The notes below the pieces were generated by a model. The model searched no databases. It was not told the origin of the DNA and was given only the letters and a program-made list of their open reading frames with translations. Below, one piece after another: positions 1 to 6,167 of a DNA stretch of 7,856 nt. The stretch is from assembly GCA_945870015.1 (NCBI GenBank), contig CAMBQS010000150.1:1-7856 (forward strand), given 5' to 3'. Both the position numbers and the translations under genes were made by a program. This DNA is from Desulfocicer vacuolatum DSM 3385 (GTDB taxonomy: Bacteria; Desulfobacterota; Desulfobacteria; Desulfobacterales; SURF-7). Numbering within the stretch: position 1 is the first letter of the stretch; each line of letters starts with the position of its first letter.

Positions 1-530
1 TGAAGGTCTTTCAGTACATGCATGACCGTTGGAGTCAACACGGTATCGCCGCTGATATAAATGGATTTTTCTCCCGCCGGCTGAATGAGATACCCTGCTC
101 CAGGTCGCATGAACCAGCCGGCCAGACCCCATCCGTGCGCTGCCGGGAACATGGTGATTTTTCCTGTCAGGAATTCACTTGGTTCATTCATTTTTAGAGG
201 AACCGTAGAGATCCGGCGCCTTTGCAGAAACGGCTCATCCAGGATGTTGCAGTACACAGGAACTTTTTTCTGCGACAACAGGCGAGCTCCAGCGCCGTCA
301 AGGTGATCAAAATGACCGAAACGGCAATGGGTGATGATTCCAGCGGTAACCTGGCTTAACATGGATTCTGCATTCAAAGGCAGATCAACCGTAGGGTTAC
401 GCCGGGGTTTTTTCCGGAAAAAAGCGTATGGCGGCAGACTGCCCTTTGGATTGAGGCAGGGATCTACCAGGATTCTGTGTCCGCTGCAATGAAGGATCAT
501 GCATGCATTCCGGATATGCTGTATCTTCAT
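1..530 (-). CDS. MBL-fold metal-dependent hydrolase (UlaG-like superfamily), 3' part outside window
   Basis: The 176 visible codons form an open frame from an ATG at 530, preceded by a strong ribosome binding site (GGGAGGT, 6 nt before the ATG); the C-terminus is cut off by the window edge. The N-terminus has the usual MBL beta-strand pattern with ILVDPCLNPKG at residues 20-30. The metal site region reads THCRFGHFDHLDG (67-79), giving H68, H73, D75 and H76. AAHGW (130-134) probably supplies a further histidine, and SGDT (160-163) the bridging aspartate. These landmarks are typical of metallo-beta-lactamase-fold hydrolases resembling UlaG/YcfU-type or RNase Z-like enzymes. The first motif is H-x4-H-x-D-H rather than the textbook H-x-H-x-D-H, perhaps a subfamily trait. 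It sits 12 bp downstream of the enoyl-CoA hydratase/isomerase gene on the same strand, so the two are probably co-transcribed. Substrate unknown; no signal peptide is seen, so it is probably cytoplasmic. Confidence 0.85.
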   Translation of the reverse strand, partial: MKIQHIRNACMILHCSGHRILVDPCLNPKGSLPPYAFFRKKPRRNPTVDLPLNAESMLSQVTAGIITHCRFGHFDHLDGAGARLLSQKKVPVYCNILDEPFLQRRRISTVPLKMNEPSEFLTGKITMFPAAHGWGLAGWFMRPGAGYLIQPAGEKSIYISGDTVLTPTVMHVLKDL

Positions 531-542
531 AGCTCGACCTCC

Positions 543-1310
543 CTACCCTCCCATGGTGGCCTGAACAAATTGAAGTGTGGCCCGGACATCCTCTTTGAAA
601 AAGCAGTGAAGCGCTTCTTTCCAAACCCCTTCTGCCAGATTTTTCCGGATCCGCTCGACCGTATCTTTCTTCAGCAATGCTTTCATGGTGATGAACGGCC
701 GGTTGGGTGTATCGATCCAGAGGCTCACGATCTCCTTGGCCCTTTGGATCAGTTCCGCATCATCCTTGACCACCTCATCAATGATCCCCATCTCTTTGGC
801 CTGATTCACGCCGAACATCTTTCCAAAATACATCACATCCCGGAATTTTTTATCCGTATCCAGGCCAAACCGCATCACCTCATTCTGGGCAATGGAAAGG
901 GCAAGGCCGATCTTGATCTCCGACATGCCGATCTTGATCTTCTCATGAAACTTGGCAATCCGGTAATCCGCTGCCATGGAAAATATCAATCCGGCCGCAG
1001 CACAATGACCGTTGATGGCCGATACGACCGGTTTCCTGCAGGTCAGGAAATTGATCAGCACCTCTTCCTCCATTAAAAAGAAATCAACGGCCTCATCATG
1101 ATTCTTAAATCCCAGGAACATGGGGAGATCGAACCCGCTTGAAAAAAAGCGGCCTTCTCCGGTAAGGACAATCCCTTTCAGCGTTTCCTCTTCATTGACC
1201 TTCTTTACAATTGCATCAATCTGCTTCAGGGTTTCCACGGTAAAGGGATTGGTTTTCCCGCTTGCAAGTGTTGCGATCACAATATTATCTTCAATTTTTT
1301 CCTTGATCAT
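543..1310 (-). CDS. Enoyl-CoA hydratase/isomerase family protein (crotonase fold), probable enoyl-CoA isomerase
   Basis: This 255-residue protein has the size and motif order of single-domain crotonases. The first oxyanion-hole region is FSSGFDLP (56-63). The second is the helix starting at PVVSAINGHCAAAG (94-107), followed by the conserved D-Y-R-I strand (115-118). In hydratases two glutamates (Glu144 and Glu164 in rat mitochondrial enoyl-CoA hydratase) activate water. Here the first position appears to be Ile109, while the second is kept as Glu131 in GMSEIKIG. A single glutamate is the arrangement of delta3-delta2 enoyl-CoA isomerases, and the GHxxAAG signature also recalls eukaryotic peroxisomal isomerases, so isomerisation of unsaturated acyl-CoAs is the best guess. 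The ATG at 1310 was chosen because GGAG lies 5 nt upstream and the family N-terminus begins there; the frame stays open to 1409, but that extension has no crotonase-like sequence. The stop is 12 bp before the MBL gene, indicating one operon. Confidence 0.9.
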   Translation of the reverse strand: MIKEKIEDNIVIATLASGKTNPFTVETLKQIDAIVKKVNEEETLKGIVLTGEGRFFSSGFDLPMFLGFKNHDEAVDFFLMEEEVLINFLTCRKPVVSAINGHCAAAGLIFSMAADYRIAKFHEKIKIGMSEIKIGLALSIAQNEVMRFGLDTDKKFRDVMYFGKMFGVNQAKEMGIIDEVVKDDAELIQRAKEIVSLWIDTPNRPFITMKALLKKDTVERIRKNLAEGVWKEALHCFFKEDVRATLQFVQATMGG

Positions 1311-1422
1311 GATTTCTCCAATCGTTATTATGAATGATACCGGATCAACTTCCGGCATGGAAGTGTTCCATTTTTCCCAAGTCCCTTGTTCAAACAGACT
1401 TTTCAGCAAAAGTCAATTACCG

Positions 1423-1450
1423 ATCATACCATCAGGCCATCTGTTTTCAA
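1423..1450 (-). promoter_or_regulatory. Predicted sigma70-type promoter of the crotonase/MBL unit
   Basis: Read on the minus strand, the -35 box is TTGAAA (1445-1450; 5 of 6 to consensus), followed by a 16-bp spacer and TATGAT as -10 (1423-1428; 5 of 6). TGG sits directly before the -10, forming an extended -10. Transcription would start near 1416, leaving a leader of about 105 nt before the ATG at 1310. This is seen by eye only. Confidence 0.5.
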
Positions 1451-1461
1451 ATCAAACAGAT
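1439..1461. promoter_or_regulatory. Perfect 8-bp inverted repeat, candidate operator
   Basis: ATCTGTTT (1439-1446) and AAACAGAT (1454-1461) are perfect inverted copies separated by TCAAATC. The palindrome covers the -35 box of the predicted minus-strand promoter and lies just before the divergent region leading to the kinase-like gene, which is where a repressor operator would be expected. No regulator gene is present in the window, so the binding protein cannot be named. An RNA hairpin is a less likely reading because of the AT-rich stem. Confidence 0.4.
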
Positions 1462-1485
1462 ACAAGATATGGTATAATTTATTTA

Positions 1486-1513
1486 TTGACACACAATTAT
1501 GTTCTGACATATT
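1486..1513 (+). promoter_or_regulatory. Predicted sigma70-type promoter of the pseudokinase gene
   Basis: A perfect TTGACA (1486-1491) is followed after 16 bp by CATATT (1508-1513; 4 of 6), with TGA immediately before it as an extended -10. Transcription would start near 1520, about 100 nt before the ATG at 1619. The leader is very AT-rich, includes a TATAATTATA palindrome (1563-1572), and ends in an AGGTG ribosome binding site (1609-1613), 5 nt from the ATG. A second perfect TATAAT (1473-1478) has no recognisable -35 box. The rest of the 308-bp divergent gap (1311-1618) holds no gene that I can support. Confidence 0.45.
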
Positions 1514-1618
1514 CATAATAAAAAAAATGAGTCAACATGAAAAACCTATCCAGGCACTCCATTATAATTATATTTTTCATATCATAACAAATATTTATCA
1601 TCTGAAATAGGTGAAACA

Positions 1619-4345
1619 ATGAAAAAATACTATCCAAAAGGGAACGACGGAAAAACAGAACCCAAAACCGTCCAGAACGGGATAGCACCCAATCAACTCA
1701 TCGCAAAACGGTATTTAACCAAATTTGAAATCCGTAAAGATACGATGAGTAAAGTCCATATGGCTTTTGACCGGGAAAAAGACATGAATGTTTCGCTGAT
1801 GTCCCTTCCTTCCGAAATTGTAAAAAATCCGGATTTACTGGCTGATTTAAAACTGGATCTTTCTGCTGTATCCAAGCTGGACCACAATAATATTGCAAAA
1901 CTGTACAGTATTGACACCTGGAATAAAATTGTTTTCTCCGTAATGGAATATGTCCCGGGTCACACCCTGGCCGCCCATCTGGAAGAAAAAGGAGGAAAAC
2001 TCGGTCTGGATGAATCCATCCCGTTATTGCGACAGATTGCCAGTGGACTTGACTATTGCCATACCCTTGTAACGCCATTGTCCCACCTGGGGTTGAAGCC
2101 GCAAAACATATTACTGACCGAAGAGAATCTGGTAAAAATCGCTGATTTCGGGCTTGCGAATATTCTCAGTTCTCCCGCAGCCAAGCTTCCCGGAAGAGAG
2201 GAACCGGAGACGCTGGCTTACAGGGCTCCGGAGCAGTTGTCCGGAAACAAGACCGGGCCATGGACGGATATTTACTCTCTTGCAGCCATCGCCTATGAAA
2301 TGCTGTCCGGGAAACCGCCGATTCAGGGAGAGGATCTGCGATCACGGATCGCAAGTCAACCCATAAAAAAGATCGATGGTATGCCGGATCACGTCAATGA
2401 TGCCTTGCTGCTGGCGCTTTCAAAAAAACCATCCAGCCGTCCCAAAAAGGCCGGGGATCTAATCGCCATGATCTCCGGTGAAAAACCGGTTTCCATGTCC
2501 GGGAAAAAACAGCCTTCTCAAACCGGAAAAAAGAAATCGATTCTCCTTCCCGGTATCATCGGTGTGATCATCCTTTTCATTCTTGCCGGACTCGGATTCT
2601 TTCTATCCCGGGAAAATACAATCCGTAAGGAACAAGCCACGGAAGCCTCCAAACCAGCCAAGCGTATTGTCATCCCCAAAATGTTTTTTGAAAAGAAAAA
2701 AATAAAGCCCCCGCCCGAGGAAAAACCGGAAGATATAACAATGCCCATCATTCCGGAAAAAACATCCGAAATAAAGGAGGAAGCCATACTGACCGGAAAA
2801 GCATCCATCGCCAGCATTCCGGAGGGCGCATCGGTATTGATGAATGGAATAGACAAAGGCGTAACCCCGGTTGTACTCAATGACATTGAAGAGGGGGAAT
2901 ACGAGATTACCATCCGGAAAGAAGGTTTTGAGCCTTATACGGAAAAAATCATAATCTCTTCCACCAAGCCCGGTGAAATTACAGCAACGCTCCAGCCGGT
3001 TAATGGAGTACTCCGGATCATAAGCGAGCCGGCAGAGGCGGAAGTATACATCGACAACGTAAAATCAGGAATGACACCTGTCAGTTTGAACCCGGTAGCA
3101 AAAGGTGATCATCACATCCGGATCGATAAGCCGGGCTATGAACCCTGGAAACAGAATGTAAAAATAGTGGCCGGTGAAAATATCGAAATCAAGGCGGGAC
3201 TCACGCAGAGCAGAGGCGTCCTCCAGGTGAACAGCCAGCCTTCTGATGCGGATGTTTTCATTTCCGGGAAAAATCTTGGAAAAACCCCTCTGTCCCTGAA
3301 AGAGATTCAATCCGGAAAGATAACGGTTGAGGTGCGGAAAAAATGCTATGCAGACAGCTCCCGGATGGTTACCATCAAATCCGGCATCCTTTCCAGAATC
3401 GATTTCCCCCTGAAACCGGATTGCGGAACGGTTATGGTGAAAAGTGATCCGGAAGATGCAAAATGGTATATGGATGATACATTTGCCGGGAACACTCCCG
3501 GGACACTGGAGAATATACCTGCGGGAAAACACAATATCAAAATTGCAAAAGAGCAGTATCTGGAGTGGACAACAACCTTAACCATCTCACCGGGTAAAGC
3601 CCAGACCATCACCGCTCAACTGAAACCGGTTCTTCCGGATCCCGGTGCAACATGGCGGGAGCCTGCTACCGGAATGGAGTTTGTCTGGATCCAGAACGGT
3701 TGTTTCAATATGGGCAGTCTTCCGGATGAACTGGGCAGGGAAGAGGATGAAGGTCCGGTTCATAAGGTATGTGTAGATGGTTTCTGGATCGGAAAATATG
3801 AGGTTACGCAGGGGCAATGGAAAACCGTCATGGGAAAGAATCCTTCCTTTTTCAATCGAAAAGAAAGGTATCCGGCAGACAGTGTTTCCATAAATGACGT
3901 TCAGCTTTTTATTCAAACCCTCGGCAGCATGAACAAGGGAAAATTTTCTTTCAGACTGCCATCTGAAGCGGAATGGGAATATGCGTGCAAAAGCGGTGGA
4001 CAGGAAGAACGATTCGCAGGCGGAGACCGGCCCAGCTCTGTTGCCTGGTTTAAAATCAACAGCAACCGGACGACCCATTCCGTCGGAGAAAAGTCACCCA
4101 ACAACATCGGCCTGTTCGACATGAGCGGAAACCTTTCCGAATGGGTTGAAGATACCTACTCGGCAGATGCATACAAGTTCCACAGTGAAAAAAATCCAAT
4201 CCATGTAAAGAGCAGTCCAAACCGAGTCATCCGGGGCGGAAACTGGAGCCAGGATGAGAAAAATTGCAGATCAGCAGAAAGAGACTTTGCTCCGGCAGAG
4301 GAAAGAACAAAAACAATCGGGTTCAGGCTTGTGAAGATCCGGTAA
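1619..4345 (+). CDS. Membrane pseudokinase with four PEGA repeats and a SUMF1/FGE-like C-terminal domain
   Basis: This 908-residue protein probably acts as a membrane sensor or scaffold rather than an active kinase. Residues about 31-285 have a Hanks-type Ser/Thr kinase fold: KPQN (160-163), DFG (176-178), APE (203-205) and DIYSLA (217-222) are all visible. Key catalytic residues are replaced. The glycine loop is IRKDTMSKV (38-46) with no glycine, the VAIK lysine is Met61 (VSLM), the alphaC glutamate appears to be Asp80, and HRD is HLG (156-158). After a Lys-rich stretch comes one transmembrane helix (about 309-329, LLPGIIGVIILF onward), putting the C-terminal two thirds in the periplasm. A Pro/Lys/Glu-rich linker (350-390) precedes four PEGA-type repeats (about 393-460, 462-528, 533-600, 603-670). 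A SUMF1/FGE-sulfatase family domain follows (about 679-906), with RLPSEAEWEYA (779-789), GLFDMSGNLSEWVED (831-845) and a final GFRLVKI. The CxxxxC pair of true formylglycine-generating enzymes is absent (RGGNWSQDEKNC, 872-883), so FGE activity is unlikely. Start: ATG with AGGTG 5 nt upstream. Confidence 0.93.
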   Translation: MKKYYPKGNDGKTEPKTVQNGIAPNQLIAKRYLTKFEIRKDTMSKVHMAFDREKDMNVSLMSLPSEIVKNPDLLADLKLDLSAVSKLDHNNIAKLYSIDTWNKIVFSVMEYVPGHTLAAHLEEKGGKLGLDESIPLLRQIASGLDYCHTLVTPLSHLGLKPQNILLTEENLVKIADFGLANILSSPAAKLPGREEPETLAYRAPEQLSGNKTGPWTDIYSLAAIAYEMLSGKPPIQGEDLRSRIASQPIKKIDGMPDHVNDALLLALSKKPSSRPKKAGDLIAMISGEKPVSMSGKKQPSQTGKKKSILLPGIIGVIILFILAGLGFFLSRENTIRKEQATEASKPAKRIVIPKMFFEKKKIKPPPEEKPEDITMPIIPEKTSEIKEEAILTGKASIASIPEGASVLMNGIDKGVTPVVLNDIEEGEYEITIRKEGFEPYTEKIIISSTKPGEITATLQPVNGVLRIISEPAEAEVYIDNVKSGMTPVSLNPVAKGDHHIRIDKPGYEPWKQNVKIVAGENIEIKAGLTQSRGVLQVNSQPSDADVFISGKNLGKTPLSLKEIQSGKITVEVRKKCYADSSRMVTIKSGILSRIDFPLKPDCGTVMVKSDPEDAKWYMDDTFAGNTPGTLENIPAGKHNIKIAKEQYLEWTTTLTISPGKAQTITAQLKPVLPDPGATWREPATGMEFVWIQNGCFNMGSLPDELGREEDEGPVHKVCVDGFWIGKYEVTQGQWKTVMGKNPSFFNRKERYPADSVSINDVQLFIQTLGSMNKGKFSFRLPSEAEWEYACKSGGQEERFAGGDRPSSVAWFKINSNRTTHSVGEKSPNNIGLFDMSGNLSEWVEDTYSADAYKFHSEKNPIHVKSSPNRVIRGGNWSQDEKNCRSAERDFAPAEERTKTIGFRLVKIR

Positions 4346-4416
4346 AAAGTGTACATCCATATACCAGGTACCGATAAAAAAGAAGCCGTTAGAGCCGGTT
4401 TCAAAATTCTGTTGTT

Positions 4417-4506
4417 GTCATTCCGGCGAAGGCCGGAATCCAGAGAAATGAAGTGCTATCCAGTATTTTCAATTCCTTTCTGGACACCGGCCTTCGCCGG
4501 TGTGAC
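4417..4506. repeat. 90-bp inverted-repeat element with two nested hairpins (dispersed REP/MITE-like type)
   Basis: The 28-bp ends match each other as inverted copies at 24 of 28 positions. Each end is also its own perfect hairpin: ATTCCGGC, loop GAAG, GCCGGAAT (4420-4439) on the left, and ACACCGGC, loop CTTC, GCCGGTGT (4484-4503) on the right. The outer GTC/GAC and inner CCAGA/TCTGG also pair. This resembles the very common GTCATTCCGGCGAAGGCCGG-type intergenic repeats of proteobacteria. It lies in the 223-bp gap between the pseudokinase and the DUF2868 gene. The right hairpin is followed five bases later by TTTTT (4509-4513), so it might act as a terminator for the upstream gene, though the spacing is not ideal. 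The rest of the gap (4346-4416, 4507-4568) holds nothing I can support beyond a weak TTGAAA/TTTAAA pair (4521-4550). Confidence 0.75.
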
Positions 4507-4568
4507 GGTTTTTCATCGTTTTGAAATCAGCTCGTGATATTTTATTTAAAAGTGGATGGACATGGATC

Positions 4569-6167
4569 ATGAAGTTACCGTGGCGAATCAGAGATGTTAT
4601 CGACCTTGAATATTTTCTGCATGAAGGTGCGGATCACGGTGCTCTTTCCCAGACAGACCGGAAAACCTATCTGGAGTATATTCAGCCGGCGTTAATCAAG
4701 AATAAAAAACCCTTCCATGATAAAAAATCGATTCTTCGCCTCTGGCTTGAACACAAAAAAAATACCGTAAAAATCCGTGGTGAGGACAAAATCCTTCCGG
4801 GTGAAAGTTTTCAAACTATTTTCTGGTTCATGCTTCTCTTCATCATCGCCGCCGGTATCGCAACCGGTTCGGGGGCAACCCTCTCGTTTCTGTTCTATAA
4901 AGGGTTCTCTCCGATCAACGTCTCTGCATTCCTGGGCATTTTTGTTTTGCTTCAGGTTATTCTGGTTCTGCTGACCGTAACGTTATCGATCATGAGAAAG
5001 CATGTCCGGCTGTTTCACAATCTTTCCATCACCCATAAAATCCTGGGTTCCCTGTTTGCCCGACTGAGTTTTACCTTGCGGGAAACCGCGGTTTCCGCCC
5101 TTCCTGCAAAAGATCGAAACCGCCTTATGGCTGCCATTGGAAGGGGGAAGGGAAAACAATCCCGGTACGGTTTCATCTTTTTCTGGCCGGTCTTCATCCT
5201 GATGCAGGTTTTTGCCGTTTGTTTCAATATGGGAGTCCTTCTATCGCTGATCCTCAAGGTGATTGTCTCGGATCTGGCGTTTGGATGGCAATCCACCCTG
5301 CAGTTCAGCGCTCAGGCTTTTCATCAGGCGGTTGTCCTGTTCTCTCTTCCCTGGTCCTGGTTTGTACCCCCGGATCTGGCCCACCCCACAATCGAACAGA
5401 TTGAAGGGAGCCGGATTGTTTTAAAAGATGGCATCTATCACCTCTCCACCTCGGGCATGATTTCCTGGTGGCCGTTTCTCTGTTTTGCAATTGCTTTTTA
5501 TGGTCTGCTTCCCCGGGTCATCCTTCTCCTGACCGGTATTATCGGTCAAAGGCGGGCCATAGCCCGAATCGATTTTCAAACTGCCGAATGCGATCAACTG
5601 ATCCGGAATCTGACAACACCGAAAATTCGCACCAGCGGATCTCCCATTGAACCGGCGCTGGATTCAGAATCATTTTCCAGTACGATCCAGCAGAATGACA
5701 TCCTGGATAACCCTCCTTTGCCTGCAACCGACAATCCCATCATTGCAATTGTCCCGGACGATATTGATGAATCCTGCCCGATAGACAAGCTTCAAGCCCG
5801 GATTACCCGCGTTACCGGGCACAGACTGGTTCAAAAAATCTCTTTTGGTGCCGAAGCGATGCAATCCATTGAATCGATCCAGGAGATTCTGAACCTTACG
5901 CCGGAAAACCGGAATGCCGGTATTCTGGTTCTTCAGGAAGCCTGGCAGCCGCCTATCCGGGAAGCGCTTCTGTTTCTCGTACTTCTTCGAAAAACCATCG
6001 GAAATCAAACAATCATCCGAATCGGCCTGATCGGCAAACCCCAGCCGGCAACCATCTTCACCCTGCCGGATTCAAACGACATGAAAACCTGGAAGCAAGC
6101 TGTTGCCTCTCTGGGAGATCCTGCCATGTCGGTGGTCATTCTGGGAGACACAAGTCATGAATCATAA
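4569..6167 (+). CDS. DUF2868-type polytopic membrane protein, partner of the downstream GTPase
   Basis: This 532-residue protein matches my recollection of the DUF2868 family, which is typically encoded next to a DUF3482 GTPase; its function is unknown. The basic N-terminus contains DVIDLEYFL (9-17), followed by a soluble segment. Hydrophobic helices then lie at about 83-110, 118-142, 201-230 and 298-326. Between the last two are DLAFGWQSTL (235-244) and PWSWFVPPDLAHPT (261-274), which resemble hallmark blocks of the family. A variable linker (about 345-385) leads to a soluble C-terminal domain (about 390-532) with ILVLQEAWQPP (452-462) and SLGDPAMSVVILGDT (514-528). The ATG at 4569 is preferred: a GGATGGA lies 8 nt upstream, whereas the in-frame TTG at 4521 has no ribosome binding site. 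The stop overlaps the next gene by 11 bp, which suggests translational coupling and a joint function at the inner membrane. Confidence 0.8.
   Translation: MKLPWRIRDVIDLEYFLHEGADHGALSQTDRKTYLEYIQPALIKNKKPFHDKKSILRLWLEHKKNTVKIRGEDKILPGESFQTIFWFMLLFIIAAGIATGSGATLSFLFYKGFSPINVSAFLGIFVLLQVILVLLTVTLSIMRKHVRLFHNLSITHKILGSLFARLSFTLRETAVSALPAKDRNRLMAAIGRGKGKQSRYGFIFFWPVFILMQVFAVCFNMGVLLSLILKVIVSDLAFGWQSTLQFSAQAFHQAVVLFSLPWSWFVPPDLAHPTIEQIEGSRIVLKDGIYHLSTSGMISWWPFLCFAIAFYGLLPRVILLLTGIIGQRRAIARIDFQTAECDQLIRNLTTPKIRTSGSPIEPALDSESFSSTIQQNDILDNPPLPATDNPIIAIVPDDIDESCPIDKLQARITRVTGHRLVQKISFGAEAMQSIESIQEILNLTPENRNAGILVLQEAWQPPIREALLFLVLLRKTIGNQTIIRIGLIGKPQPATIFTLPDSNDMKTWKQAVASLGDPAMSVVILGDTSHES

Noticed and set aside
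477..1076. Plus-strand open frame of 199 codons across the crotonase gene
   Set aside because: It is antisense to a clearly recognised crotonase and its translation shows no domain.
1311..1409. 33-codon N-terminal extension of the crotonase to an upstream ATG
   Set aside because: It has no ribosome binding site and no crotonase-like sequence, while the ATG at 1310 has GGAG at good spacing and matches the family N-terminus.
1527..1610. 27-codon ORF ending 8 nt before the pseudokinase ATG, a possible leader peptide
   Set aside because: No ribosome binding site precedes it and its composition reflects AT-rich leader DNA.
3065..4078. Minus-strand open frames across the PEGA/SUMF1 part of the pseudokinase gene
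   Set aside because: They are shadows of a well-supported gene, with no recognisable motifs or ribosome binding sites.
4484..4513. Classical rho-independent terminator after the pseudokinase gene
   Set aside because: The hairpin is strong, but the T run starts five bases after the stem and the hairpin is part of a dispersed repeat, so termination is only possible and is not called as a separate feature.
4521..4568. TTG start adding 16 residues to the DUF2868 protein
   Set aside because: There is no Shine-Dalgarno sequence, and the ATG at 4569 has GGATGGA upstream; the extension remains possible but is less supported.
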